The notes: generated by a model from the letters alone, not told the origin. DNA of 64,000 nt from Branchiostoma lanceolatum (GCF_035083965.1 NC_089724.1:11092910-11156909); one strand, 5' to 3'. Positions 36,401 to 48,367 are shown, numbered from the stretch's first letter. Translations and numbers: made by a program.

Positions 36401-36610
36401 GGCGGCGGTGCACAGGAAGGAGTCCTCCCATTCTAGGGAGGAGAGATCGCCCTCCCCATGCCGAGTCACCTTCCTGTGCAGGTCCACGTCAGGTTGTGTG
36501 CACAGTTTTCTCACCGCCTCGGCGTCACCTTGCAGAATCGCCGCCAGCAGTGACCGTTCCTCCTCCGTTACACCCTGCTGCGGAGTTTCTACTGCATCTA
36601 ACCACGACAT
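33411..36610 (-). CDS. Ankyrin-repeat protein (two exons)
   Basis: Exon 1 is 36610-36284 (109 codons, MSWLDAVETPQQGVTEEERS to HDQ). Exon 2 is 34679-33411 (422 codons plus stop). The join is phase 0 with donor GTGGGC and acceptor CCGCAG, giving 531 residues. About twelve ankyrin repeats follow the GxTPLHxAA...LLxxGADxNxxD pattern, for example GLTPLHWAAKSRQPAPLVKT and GDTPLHLAAKCAY. The last lines end in YIYKGLED. No SOCS box, kinase, SAM or membrane segment is visible. Such all-ankyrin proteins are protein-binding scaffolds; no specific orthologue is recognised. The ATG is the first in frame and sits in an open N-terminal exon. Confidence 0.88.
35807..36146. mobile_element. Inverted-repeat element (MITE) with a nested retroelement fragment, in the ankyrin gene intron
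   Basis: Termini AGCCGTGGCGACTAACGAAG at 35807 and the reverse complement ending at 36146 form inverted repeats of about 30 bp. Inside the right half a second palindrome (GTTTTTGCTTGATATTACAT and its complement, 36072-36125) matches the interior of a 100-bp copy at 56001-56096. The region 35834-36070 is a (GTT)n-tailed fragment homologous to 31150-31455, so it looks inserted into the element. Confidence 0.7.
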
Positions 36611-37900
36611 GTTTGACGAACAGACTCTGTTTCACGGCCAAGTCCATCAAAATTACTGCACGACTGATCTTAATGCCGATCTTACCTTATGCACATGCAG
36701 TGGCGGAAAATTCCAGACTGTGGATGACGCAATATGCCCCTGTTGGGCCAATAAAGAGGTTTTGGCGCTACGAAGTGCGGACAGCACTGTTACCAAATCA
36801 TCTTTCAGGATTTATGATACAAATAAGATAGTCATATTTCACAATCATAGCCTTGCAGAAAACTCTTCAACCACCTTGCAAATATCAAATCTATAGATGT
36901 TATTATGCTATGTTAAAATATATATTCAGTGTCTCAGATATCCCTATTATTAGCCTCCATTACCGTAACCTTTGACTCAGCATAATGTTTCCACGGCATA
37001 TTGTTATTCATGTACATTGTTTCCATGGAGGATGGGCTATTCCACTAACCATTTGTTCAAGGGGTTGGGAACTATCTTTATATTGGTTTGTGAGTGTGCG
37101 TTAAGTGGTGCGACTTCAACTAATGTGTCCAATCATGATCATAGATCGGGCAGTGTGTCACCACAGTGTACTGTGAGTTGCATTTGTATTGAAACGATGT
37201 TTTTTTAAATGAAAACTTATCAATTGTGTGTGGGGTTTTTTTGGGGGGGGGGGGGGTCTGATTCCTCGTAAAATCGTACAGGAGAGCCTATTTCTGTTTC
37301 GTCTTTCTCACTCACCCAAAGTCGAAAGAGTTAGTCAATTTATTGACAGTCAATTTATTGCTTATACAAAATTAATTTTTTATATTTTTATATTTGCTCA
37401 TCTAATGCTGCTGCAGTACAGACATACAGATACCAGTTTTGTGTTACATTGATGTGCAAAACTAACCGCATGAAAAAAAAACATGCATATTACAAAATAC
37501 AGTATTATGCTTGCTAACTTCAATGGGAACCTAAGCTATTTCTTGATCGACGCCCGATTTCAATTTCGGACTGCCTCACAAATTGACAATCTAGAATCTT
37601 GGCTACAATGCATATAACGTTACATGTATATAAGTACAAGTAAAATTATTTGTGATATACAGATTTATGTGCCATCGATTTGAAGAATAACCCCGTTACC
37701 GCTGTTGTTGACGTGTACACATGTCGGTTTTGCGTAAAGTTAGCAACCCGGTTACGTATCAATGCACAATGCGACGGTCTGTAGTTTAATGGCAAAACCA
37801 TCATTCAGCCTTTCATGTGTTGCTGGTCACATTTTTTACTAAATTCAATAAACCATTGCTACTACTAATACTTATACTACTAAATTGATGATGATGACTA
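36611..37900. other. Intergenic region between the ankyrin and tetraspanin genes
   Basis: Contains the likely upstream region of the ankyrin gene and a G run near 37243-37256. A small direct repeat (GTCAATTTATTG, about 37333-37358) supplies TTTATT, a possible minus-strand poly(A) signal for the tetraspanin. No gene seen. Confidence 0.4.
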
Positions 37901-40768
37901 CTAAAGATGTCGGAGTGTGCTGAGCGTCACAAGGAGGATCATCAGCTATAAGAGAGAGAAAAATGATTTTGATTTAATCATGCGGCTGTCATGGGTAATG
38001 ATTAGATACACAGTACGTATACAACGCAACTAACGTGTGACTCTAGTTTTGCTTTCCGAAACAACAAAAAAGGCACTTAATTTGTCATAACTGTTTGTTC
38101 TTCTACTCCACGATGAAAACAATCGCGAATCAAATAAAATACATGTGTGCGCACCTCAATAAGACTGACCACAGTTGCCACAATCCCCTTCTTTTTAACG
38201 TGTTCGAAAAACACGTTTTGTACGTCATCTTGGCATCCCTGATGAACGAAAATGAAACAAAAATCAGAAATCTTTTGCCGAAAATTATGAAATTATGACA
38301 ACATTGTTATATCATATTATATGCACACAAGAACACGAAGAAAGTTATAAGGACATGCACAGTTTGATTATTTGACTAGAACGAAATTTATCAACCTTTT
38401 CATTCAGGAACTGGTTCGGCACGTCAAACTGACACTGGCGGGCTTCTCCTGTGTCGTCATCCACACTGCAGCAGCTCTGCGGCACCTGCGCAGTTGGGCG
38501 GACCTCTGTCTGGTTCAGGTACCACATGCTCGTCCTCCAGGCAAGGTAACCGGCCGTGCTGTTACCGACTCCACAGCACCGCAGCTGGAGTCAGGACGGG
38601 AAGATATCTGTCAGAGTTATCTCTTGTCAAAGTGTTTATGTAAGTCTCAGCAAGGACGTTATATAGGATAATATGTCCTTGGTCTCAGCGAAGGCGATGT
38701 TAATCACTAGGGAGACAAAACTTTTCAGATAACTGATGTCGGACCAAGACTAGACGGATCGTATGTGTCTCACCTTCTCCTGTGTTCTGTCCCACGCAAA
38801 AGTCACGCCTTCTTCTCCCGGCTGTCCGTACTGCAGCTCCAGAGACATTCTAAGTCTGTCGGCAAGTGTGCCGTCAACCTGCTCCAAAGAGTTAGGTATG
38901 GATATAGAAACGCACGTCGTCTTTAGCAGTCATTTTCCTTTCTTACATCTCAGTGCTAAATTCAACTTGAGACATTCCTGCTATGCAACAGAATCAAATA
39001 GTTGAGGATGAGAATTGTAGCAGGCATCATATAAAGCATAACGTTACCTGCACAGCAATCAATTACAATTACATTTGTAGTTGCAATACAAAACAAATGA
39101 CTTTGTTACCTCGTTCTTTGATATGAACAGTACGATTCCCGAAGCCAGTCCCAGGAAAGTGATGACAACAAGAAGACCTAGGAACTGTTGAAATGGATGG
39201 AACGTAACGTCAATAAGCCAGGATGATGACAGGAACAAAATTCTTAGAACAGCGGTGCACAAAGCCCAGAAAGATCTGCTTCATTACGTATACTGTACCA
39301 AAATCTTTTGAAGGGGATAGGGTGGAGGACGACAGTGCTTGTGACGGTGGATAAAATATCAGGTATATAGGTATAGCTATCAAAGCTCTGTTCTGCCTCG
39401 AGTCTTTTCTGCTCACCGGTTTCTTGCAGCCGCTCCTTGCACAGATGGCACAGACGTCCACCACACATATAACCAGGGCACTTCCCCCAGCCGCGATCAT
39501 AACGGACACACCCAGGCTGTACAGCGGGCTGCCGAGCAGGGGTGCGAAGAAGAACCCGTTCTGAAGAGTCGAGAACCCATAGCCGAGCAGAACACACGAG
39601 CCGATCTGGAGAGAAGTTAGACACGGCGAAAAGAAACTTGAAGTTGAAACATCCGGCAGACAGTTGAAAATCGAGATTGTTAAACAACATGATATCCAGG
39701 TGATAAACATCTTCTGCCTTTCAATGATATTGTAGGGTATGAACGGTGGAAAGGAATAGAACCTAGAAGATACTGAATATGCCTCAGACTCAAGGAACTT
39801 TAGAATTGTCCGCTCCAACATCTGCTTGGAGATAAGGTCTGGTCAGCTCCCCTCCTGTGGAACAGGGATTAGCTCAACCACTGCCAGTAATCGACCGTGA
39901 AATCTGTCAGGATGGGGGTCGGACGCAAAAACCATGGACAGGAATATGAAATGAAGAAGTAGGCGAAAGTTTGATATTCGATCACATATTGTCATACCGC
40001 CGATATCAGTTTCGCCATAGCTTCAGCTTCCTCAGTTCATCAAAATTTTGAAAATATACAGGAAAACGTCGCACTGTACTAGTACCTCCTGTACCCGAGA
40101 TATCATGAAAAATGTGACATTCGTGAAAGAAAAAGAAAAAGATAGACACCAGTTTAATTCGTGTTTTTCTTGTTTGCCCCACACCAAAGAGCATGTTAGA
40201 CCGCCCGTCATCCCTTACGGAAACCTTAATTGGTTCCGCGTGACAACCATGTGAGACTACACTCATACATATACACAAAAGATGGGGCAGACAAACTTTG
40301 ACTTCAACAAACCAGAATGGTAGGCATCTAAAATCAAAGTTTCTTTTGACAGTTTTCTTAAGAATATTAGTCAGGTGACATGTAGCGAACATCCATATCT
40401 GCACAGCCGCATGGAATTTGAAAGAAGCAAGGAACGTCTTTGATTAATAGAAGTTAGCTTCTCACCAGTATGAGGAAGAGGCATCCCACCACAGACCGGT
40501 TCTTCCCGTGCTCGTCCTGCACACTTATGTCGGTGTATCCGTCAAAGTAGGAAGAACGAAACATTCTGACCCCTTTCGTGAAGAAAATAAGGTTTTCTGT
40601 TGGGTCCCCAGACGCGAATCCGGCTACTTCAGTAGGATTCCGTGCTGGTAGCGAAGCCAACGCGCAGTTCTTGCATGGCCAGTATCTGGGTTGTGCGGAA
40701 CAGCGTCCTCTGACGTTTTCGATAGGCTCGACAAGACCACTCAAGTGTGAGTCATGACAAATGCGCAT
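37901..40768 (-). CDS. Tetraspanin (seven exons, 304 residues)
   Basis: Exons 40768-40466, 39605-39417, 39184-39110, 38878-38774, 38509-38396, 38238-38155 and 37945-37901 (TAG) all join in phase 0. TM1 (SVVGCLFLILIGSCVLLGYG) spans the first junction. A short loop, TM2 (VSVMIAAGGSALVICVVDVC), a CKKP turn and TM3 (FLGLLVVITFLGLASGIVLF) follow. The large extracellular loop carries VPQSCCSVDD, a third Cys in ARQCQF and a fourth in GCQDDV. TM4 is LMILLVTLSTL. The CC plus two more Cys and the KxxIxxVxxL run before TM4 are tetraspanin hallmarks, but the usual CCG is CCS here. The first ATG gives about 90 residues before TM1, long for the family; a later Met (MFRSSYF) or an upstream exon may be the true start. 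The cytoplasmic C-terminus is only a few residues. Confidence 0.85.
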
Positions 40769-41390
40769 GGCGAATGAATTACTAAAGTGAGGTTTTCAAG
40801 TAGCCTATCGATCGCCCAGTTTCTCGTGCCTGGAAAAGGAAATATCTGAAACTGTGAAATATTTCCTTTTACATCAATTGACGACTTTTTGACTATGGAT
40901 TAATCATCCAGAGCAGAGATAGGACCCCCCCCCCATAAAGAATCAATGGTGGACTAAACCACAGGATTGCAATGTGAAAGGTTTACATTGGACGAAGAAC
41001 TGTAGAAGCAACAGAGTAAGTTTATTTGGAATCAGTTTAGCCAGACCATAAGCTCTCAGAGAGGGGGTGCGAAAAAGTTGACAAAATGTCAATTTCGTAG
41101 TAGCCAATACGGTTAAGAAACATTTAGAAAATAAAACTCAAACTATGTTTCTCTGTTCTACTAGTATATGATAGTCGTAAAAGTGAACAGTCAGATAATA
41201 TTTCTTTGTAATCAACAGATTACAGTCATAAAGTCAATGCAATTGCCATTCGTTTATTCATGGAAGCAATAAAACTTCAATGCGCTTTTATATTGTATTC
41301 TTCGTCACAGTAACATATCTATATAGTCAGCGAAAACGAGAACCTATGTTATACGCGGATAACTAGGCTCAGAGAGAGGCAGTCGCACAC
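40769..41390. other. Region upstream of the tetraspanin gene
   Basis: Putative promoter side of the tetraspanin gene. A C run lies at about 40925-40933. No gene, RNA or clear motif identified. Confidence 0.3.
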
Positions 41391-41397
41391 AACGGAG

Positions 41398-42119
41398 ATG
41401 AACTATAGGCTGGCTCCGGCCCACATGGCCAGGAAGAGGTTTATTATCCCACAAGTATCCTTAGGAACAAATTTGTCACTTATCATTAACGCCATTAGTC
41501 AACGATTAAAAGACATCTATACTCAAACATTCTCAGCCGAAATCCACAACGATAACAGGGATAAATCTTACAGCAACAAACTCCGAACTTACCGTCTGTT
41601 TAAGTCATTGTATAAAGAAGAATAGTATTTATCCATTAGCAACATCAAACACAGAGTGGCTACTACTAAACTCAGGGTTAGCTGTCACAGATTACATGTC
41701 GAAACAGGAAGGCACAACCGCACGCCTCTACAACATAGACTTTGTCAACATTGTAATTTAAATCAAGTAGAAGATGAGCAACATTTCGTCCTAGATTGTA
41801 AATTATACGATAACGAAAGAAGTGTACTTTTTAACCTTATCAAAGAAAAATTCCCATATGTCGAACATCTAAATGCAACAGACAAATTCATATCTTTATT
41901 ACGCCTGGATAATCCTTGTATAAGAAATATTGTCTGTTCATACATTTACACATGTACAAAGAAGCGAGAAGAAGTCGACTCTACTGGACTAGCTTAGTTT
42001 AATAACACGTTTGTCTACTCTATATGTTTACAGCTTGTATTGTTGTATTTATGTTAGACGACCTGTACTTAGCCCCTTGGGGCATTAATGGGCAATAAAG
42101 GTATTTCATTCATTCATTA
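41398..42119 (+). mobile_element. Decayed non-LTR retrotransposon 3' end
   Basis: One frame runs 41398-41997, interrupted by a single TAG at 41623. It encodes SNKLRTYRLFKSLY, then TKLRVSCHRLHVETGRHNR and HRLCQHCNLNQVEDEQHFV...C. This C..C...H....C zinc-knuckle-like end is typical of CR1/jockey-type reverse transcriptase proteins in marine invertebrates. About 100 nt of 3' UTR follow with GGGCAATAAAGG and an (ATTC)n tail at 42103-42119. 5'-truncated, no reverse transcriptase catalytic motif left. Family assignment by pattern only. Confidence 0.7.
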
Positions 42120-42438
42120 TCACAGGGATTGTGCCCTAACTCATCCCATATGTGTCTTCCCCCCATATTTGGTGAGAGCTGATCACCACACAAATAATGG
42201 AGTGACATACACATTTTCCACTATGCAATGGCATTATACTGTCACGGCTGTGAATTCTGAGTTCCTCTCAGGAAATGCCACAGACAGAATAACCAAGCTA
42301 ACTTTTCATTCTCTAGTTGAAATCGATATTCTATATCATACATGTACATTTCAACGACAACTTTTTCAGCCAGTTTAAAGTCAGGACGTTACAGAATTCC
42401 TTATATCACTCATAGACTGGTGAACAGAAGAACGTGTC
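42120..42438. other. 3' flank of the LRR gene
   Basis: Short non-coding spacer between the LINE end and the LRR gene stop. It probably holds the LRR gene 3' UTR. Nothing else seen. Confidence 0.3.
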
Positions 42439-43749
42439 TCATACGACACCGATGTGTGAAGCTACCAATGGATTTCCCTCCGATAACAGATAAACAAGTT
42501 CCAGTAGTTCAAAGCTATCAGGCAGATGTTCGATTTGGTTGCCTCTAAAACTGAGAATCTTCAAGCTTTTCAACTGGGAAATGTTGTCCGGAAGGCGCGA
42601 TATTTTATTGCCGTTTATGGCAAACGTGTGCAGATTTCTGAGGTTGAGAATGCCGTCAGAAAGTTCTTGGATTGCATTGTAGCATAACATCAGACAACGG
42701 AGCTCTGTTAAGTTCCACAGTGTCTCGGGTACGGTGACGAGAAGGTTTCTTCTCAAGAGTAAGACTGTCATGTTCTTGAATTTGTCGACATCGCCTGGGA
42801 TTTCATCTATGTTGTTATTGTCCAACAGGAGGGCCGCCAACTTTGTCAATTGTAGCAGTACTTTGGGGAATCGTTTTAAGTTGTTGTTTCTGAGATTCAG
42901 AAGACGTAGCTTTGTGAGATGTTTCAGTTCTTCTGGCAACTCCTGTAGGCGGTTGTTGGCGAGGTAGAGTTCTTCCAGATTTATCAATTTCCCCAGTTGT
43001 TTTGGAAGACGTTCTATGATATTCATGTCGAGGTCCAGAACCTTCAGGTTTCCCAGGCGGTCTATTTTAGCGGGCAGATCACGTATGATATTATTGTCCA
43101 AGCAAAGTATTTCCAAATCGCGGACCGAGAGGACAAAGTTGGGGAAAAACCTGAACTTGTCCTTGGGGTCTTCCTTTGGGTCCATAGACAATAGTAACGC
43201 CTTTAACCCGTTGCAGTCCGGCGGATAGAAAAGTACTGTGACCAGACGCTGGCCGATCATATTGGCGTGTGTGATGGGTGTGATTTGTGAGACCCATTTG
43301 ACGTAAGATATTTGTGAGGAAACATTTCGCTTTTCCTTGTTCCTGTTTGATGTTTTGTGAAGACAATATAGTCTTGTTGGTTTTAGGAATGATATGGGGA
43401 CAGCAAATTTGACTGACGGTTCACAGTTCCGATGGTCATCATCCGTCTTCTGTGTATCTTCCACAGTAACGGTACCACTGTCGTCATCTGTGTCGTCTTT
43501 CTCTGATTGTTCGGCTGGCACGATCCTGATGATTTCTTCGGTTGTCGACTCCTGACGAGCGTAGAACGTGCCGTGTGGAAAGGTGTACTCCACGTCATCT
43601 ATCCGTGTGGCTCTGATCTCCTCGTCAACATCTATGTTGGTTCTCGCCCAACAGGAGTCCCTCGGGAAGACCACTCCCCGAACACCCTCGGGCCCCGCTG
43701 TGCCGCTTGACAGACGAGTTATCAAGGGTTTGTCTTCCAACTGCATCAT
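42439..43749 (-). CDS. Leucine-rich repeat protein, 436 residues
   Basis: One coding exon. An acceptor (TTCATTCACAG) lies immediately before ATGATGCAGTTGGAAG at 43749, so a 5'-UTR intron is likely and this Met is preferred over upstream in-frame ones. The N-terminal 200 residues are acidic and not recognised (DTDDDSGTVTVEDTQ). From about residue 210, nine LRRs of the 23-residue intracellular Shoc2/Ras-suppressor type follow, such as LEILCLDNNIIRDLPAKI and LEELYLANNRLQELPEEL. No signal peptide or membrane helix is visible, so it is probably an intracellular scaffold. Orthologue not identified. Confidence 0.8.
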   Translation of the reverse strand: MMQLEDKPLITRLSSGTAGPEGVRGVVFPRDSCWARTNIDVDEEIRATRIDDVEYTFPHGTFYARQESTTEEIIRIVPAEQSEKDDTDDDSGTVTVEDTQKTDDDHRNCEPSVKFAVPISFLKPTRLYCLHKTSNRNKEKRNVSSQISYVKWVSQITPITHANMIGQRLVTVLFYPPDCNGLKALLLSMDPKEDPKDKFRFFPNFVLSVRDLEILCLDNNIIRDLPAKIDRLGNLKVLDLDMNIIERLPKQLGKLINLEELYLANNRLQELPEELKHLTKLRLLNLRNNNLKRFPKVLLQLTKLAALLLDNNNIDEIPGDVDKFKNMTVLLLRRNLLVTVPETLWNLTELRCLMLCYNAIQELSDGILNLRNLHTFAINGNKISRLPDNISQLKSLKILSFRGNQIEHLPDSFELLELVYLLSEGNPLVASHIGVV

Positions 43750-44849
43750 CTGTGAATGAATCAAAGGTATTACCAGATATGTATTTCTGAGATGAAGGAA
43801 GACATACATGTAGACAACACCATTCCCATTGTAAAAGAAAATCCATTGAAATACCTATTAGTTCACTACTAGTATTTACCTAAGGCTATCTGTGACGGTG
43901 ATATCAAGGACAAACCCCCCCTCCCAATCTTAACCGTCGATTTGTATGACTGGGAGGGCAGTTAAAACCAGTCGGGACCGCAGGTGCGGTTAGCAGAGTC
44001 ATCAATAATGGCTAATCAAGCGGCAACGTAGAACCGCCTCCCTTCTATTGCCTGCGCGGAATACTAGTACATGGATCACAGTAACAGTGATCACGACCAT
44101 GATCTGCATACTAGGACTTGGTTATTATTGTCCAGGGTTATTTCAACCAACAAAAGGAACATCAAGAAAAATGCATTTGATACGAAATGAATTTGATGAT
44201 GAATTTGACATCTTATTTTTTCAGTTAGAGACTCAAAGTTTATTAGAGAAATTCCATTCTGAGTACCTGAGGGCTAATATTCCCGAACAAGTTAACAGTT
44301 ACGATAACACATTAATTCAATATTTACACTCGATTACATTGAAATCAATTACTGTATTTTACACAGTAAACTTCTCTATGCCCTGGTCACGTTTTCGTCG
44401 CTTTGGATCGTTACCTTGGAGTTGTCACACTGCGTCCACAATACGACTGAACAAAATACACCACAGCGATTTCAAACAAGAAGTGAAACGAACGACTAAC
44501 ACACGTAGACATGTTGATAAGTGCCCAACAAAGCGTCTATAAGTCGTGAAGACAATTTCAGCATGAATGGATTTCAAAAGATAGCGAAATTGGTTTTTCT
44601 GTTGTGTTCAAATACAAAACCGACAGCAAAGTTCCCGTACCTTCTCTGTCGGATCCGCGGTCACTAATTTATTCACAGATGGCTCCATTTCTCCCCTTGC
44701 TTGAAGTAACAGTCTTCAATGTGCTGATACAATGTGCTGTGAATCGTACAGAATCAAAAGAGGTCCTCGTGTGTTCCTTTTCCTACACCGCTGTATGTGT
44801 GACACCCACCTTGGACATACGTTCATTCAACCAGATAATTACGTCACTC

Positions 44850-44862
44850 GTTACCAGGCAAC
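44850..44862. promoter_or_regulatory. X-box-like RFX motif, next to a CRE half-site
   Basis: GTTACCAGGCAAC matches the RFX X-box consensus (GTNRCC-spacer-RGYAAC) on both half-sites. ACGTCA lies 5 bp upstream at 44841. It is about 1.1 kb upstream of the LRR gene start, beyond its likely 5'-UTR intron. X-boxes mark ciliary gene promoters, so the LRR gene could be ciliary. Inference only. Confidence 0.45.
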
Positions 44863-46067
44863 GGGGAGGGAAAATTCCATCGCGCAATGGAAAAATCCAT
44901 GAATGGGCATGAATGGGCGGGAACTCACAGAGCTATTAATTGGAGCCACTCGTGGATGCCTCTCTATTAATGACTCTGCATGCAGTTTACGTTCAAGGAC
45001 AAATTGATCAAGTTTGGGTCTCATTACGCAGAACAATATCGATGCATATGTGTAAGAAGATATCAGTGAAGGCCATTTCAAGCAGACAATTTGCACATTT
45101 TCAATTTGGCAAAGGCGCATGTCACTTTACGCTCTCCGTGCTAGCGTTATACTTACATTTCTCGATTATGAGCGTTATACTTACATTTCTCGTTTATGAT
45201 GTTATGCTATATACAATCTTGATCAAATGCAACCTACGGTCTTATCGATTTGCAAATTCCATTAAAAATCGTCCATTTGCAATATATTTCCATGGTGAAA
45301 ATGGCCAATACCCAGGTTTACTGCACCCCTTTAGTGTATCTTACGTACATGACGCTGCGTTTGATGTACGACACGATCAGTCAGAGGCTAATCGTGTTGT
45401 AGCACAGTTATCGAATGATTGTGGTGAGATGCACATGATAGTGTACCTTTCCAAACCTTAACATGATAAAGAACCATTTACTGACGTGGTGTAGTGAGCC
45501 AATTGAAGAACTACCATAAAGTTACGAAATACAGGGTCGACCGGCTTTCAAGTAATCTTCAATAAACGCATCATTTTCCTAGCTGCACTTTACGTAGATT
45601 GCATCGTAATGGTCAAGTAAATTCGTTGGCGTCAGTAGTGATACCTTGGTTCTTCATGTCCGGAGGATAATTAACCATACCGCGTCATCAGTGAAGAAAT
45701 AGTTGGACGTGACCAACATCTATTGTGCTATTACTTTTACTGCCAACTTTCACAATGAATTATTATCTTAAGTTAGGAACGGTCCAAATATCCCATTGTC
45801 ATCGTCAAGACCCATTTACACCAGTGTGTTCAGAAATTGATCACTGCTTACTCGAGTGGATATGAAGCATAATCCCCACTGACGTCATAACGGTTATCTC
45901 GTGCACAGCAGCTTGGAAATATTTAACATTGGGCTGATTCAATTATAGATAGTAGTTTAGAGATAGATCAAGCCGACGTTATTCGATATCGAGCAAAAAC
46001 TGACTGTTTTGTGAAAAGTGAATTCCAGATATTTCAAAATCGAAGGTTTGTGTGTGTAAAGCCCTAT

Positions 46068-46241
46068 TCTCCAAGCAGAGGTTTCAATCGGGGGGCTAGT
46101 AGTGGCCGGGATTTTTAACGCTGCCCTCCCTCCAAGGTAGCCTGTGTGCCATCTTATTAAAACAGGGATACCTATTCTTTTTAGGGTAGCGAGTGTAGAA
46201 GCCACGGTAGTAATAGGATGGCACCCATGCTACCTCCAGGG
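46068..46241. mobile_element. Fold-back repeat with CTCCAAGCAGA terminus
   Basis: It starts TTCTCCAAGCAGAGGTTTC. Two arms at 46133-46158 (AAGGTAGCCTGTGTGCCATC) and 46211-46240 (GGATGGCACCCATGCTACCT) are imperfect inverted repeats. The other terminus is not clear. Confidence 0.5.
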
Positions 46242-47829
46242 GAATAGCAAAACCCTATCCTGATTGAATCGCGGTTTAGTGGCCCGCCCAACACCCGGCG
46301 CCCGCCCCAAAGGGGAGGGGCCATTACAGCCCCGGACAGCGGAGTTTGCGTTACACAGATAAAGTTCCACTGTTTGTTAATCTATATGATACATGCGTAT
46401 CAGCATTGATGCTATAGAACTCACTTCCGTTGTAAAAAGCAACAGTACAATGGAAATACAAACCAATTGATTGCAAATACACAGAGAACGTCTTGTAGAA
46501 AATATTTATTTTCGACACACAAGATACAAAGGAATTGATTCCAAACATTATATACAGAGCTTATTTCAGAATGACGAGTATACATTCCATTCAAGTCCAT
46601 GACAAGGCACTTTTAACTGACCTTAAGATTAGTTACTCAAGCAACTGGCTAAAATTTTGAAACAGTCAGACGTTTCAGACAGCACCCGCTATCTTGCGTC
46701 AGTGACTAAGGAAAGGAATGGGAAACCAGGTTTTACACCAAAACTCTGAATAGATGATTTTGACCTAGATATGATTTTCCTGAAATTCTGTTTTGAAGGC
46801 GTTATTTCGTGATTCGAATCATACTGATGTTGTTTCAAATCTGAGTAGCCAAATGTCGGGTATAGTACAGGCATACTATAAAACAATATCTTTTAAAGAT
46901 TGCATTCATTCGAGACAATAGATCAAATGATAATGATTTGATACTTATAATTGTTCTCCTTACATCAATGAATAATACTTTATCTGAAGTATATCCGATA
47001 GCAATGAACACAAGTTCAAACTAATTAAGTCTATCACCAATACTATAGTGATTGATGGCTAGCTGGCCAATAAATTTCCGAATAGCAAGACCGCATGAAC
47101 ACGCTATTCTCTAGCAGCCATACACAAGCTACCATGTGTCCTTTTTTCGCTGTTTAGAACTTATGTACACGGATACAAAGATTTTCGACTTGAAGAAAGA
47201 ACAAAAATCCCCCAGAGGAAATTATTTACACCACTTGTTATCACTCTGAATGATTATATTCGAGAGACGCTCCGATAATTATTCACTTTCCAACGCTTAG
47301 GTACTAAGTAATTATATGCTTCAGCAGCGAGTGTACTTTATCACAGTGTCAATTATTAAGACGTTTCAGGGCAGAAGTCTATGCTTCTTACTAAGTTAAA
47401 ACAATAAAGGGTGCTTTACTATGACCAAGGAGCCTTGCTATGACTATAAAAAGTGACATGCTGGATTCGTCACCCTTATTCTCTTTTACACTACAACCAA
47501 AAACGAGCGTATAAATACTGGACTACTAGTATATCTTCTAGTTTTTCGTGTTCCCAAAGTAATTCCCAAGTGACACCACTTTTTATAACTGAAAAGGACA
47601 AGAACGCCCAGGATCATGGCAGCGATTTTATGATCCTCCTTTCTTTGAAAGATTGTTTAGAAATATGATTTTATCCACGATGCCTTTCAACTTCTTTGAT
47701 TTGACTTCTTCTACCCTTGAATCAGATGTTGTACAACGTAGTCTTTACATGTAAAAGATTTTAGGTCTGTAGGTGAATCCACGATGCAAAAATCACAAAA
47801 CAGATCCCGTTCTTTACGTTACCTACTTT

Positions 47830-48367
47830 CTACAACTTTCTCTGTGCCTTCAGGGCCTGAAACAGTCTTTCCTGGAAGTCAAGATAGAGTACTTCCCCTT
47901 TTCCGGGAACTCTGTAGACGAAGCCCTTTTTGTCCATGAGGCAAAGTCCCTTTCCGTTCATGACGAACTTCCCGGCATCCAACTCCCCTACTGTGTAGTG
48001 CGCCTGCGCCCACACCAACCACGTACGAACGTCGTCACGAGACCAACTGCGTGGGTCTGTTGAAACAAGAGTTTTATTGGATAACATTAAAAATGGCACG
48101 AATGTAGCTTATATACACTTCAGTTAAAACATGTACAGCCATCACAAATATCAATGTGAAAATGAATATCACATTATCATCATCGTCGGAAACAGTTCTG
48201 AGAAGCAAGATCTCCGTACCGTTGGGCACTTTGCACGTGGCATCACCGCTCATGACGTCATCACTTTGCGACCACTTCGGTTCTTTCTTGATCCTTATCC
48301 GGGGCCGTCTCTTTGCTTTTGGCTCCGTCTCGTCCTCAGATGAAGACGTGCTTGGCTCTGAACTCAT
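47830..48367 (-). CDS. Stand-alone PNT (Pointed/SAM) domain protein, 124 residues
   Basis: Exon 1 is 48367-48220 (MSSEPSTSSSEDETEPKAKR, then a basic RRPRIRIKKEPKW patch). Exon 2 is 48056-47830 (TAG). The junction is phase 1, making Asp from G and AC. The PNT domain runs DPRSWSRDDVRTWLVWAQAH, then MNGKGLCLMDKKGFVYRVP and GEVLYLDFQERL, very like ETS-family PNT domains of the ETV6/Yan group. The protein stops 6 residues after the domain, and no ETS DNA-binding exon is found in the 4 kb downstream. The layout resembles Drosophila Mae/EDL, which lacks an ETS domain and antagonises Yan and Pointed. KKEPKW resembles a sumoylation site. A weak alternative donor (GTTGTA) just before the stop could allow splicing onward. 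Confidence 0.78.

Larger units (their letters stand above)
43750..47829. other. Intergenic region with repeats between the LRR and PNT genes
   Basis: Holds the upstream region of the LRR gene, including the CRE-like and X-box motifs near 44840-44862, and fold-back repeat 46068-46241. The minus strand between 44 and 47.8 kb shows no ETS-domain exon. Predicted short frames here have no recognisable domain. Otherwise nothing seen. Confidence 0.4.

Noticed and set aside
44048-45461. Plus-strand frames of 164, 102 and 173 codons
   Set aside because: No recognisable domain, no matching splice sites and AT-rich composition like surrounding non-coding DNA.
44000-47800. Search for an ETS DNA-binding exon downstream of the PNT exons
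   Set aside because: No minus-strand frame shows the ETS pattern, so the PNT gene was left as stand-alone.
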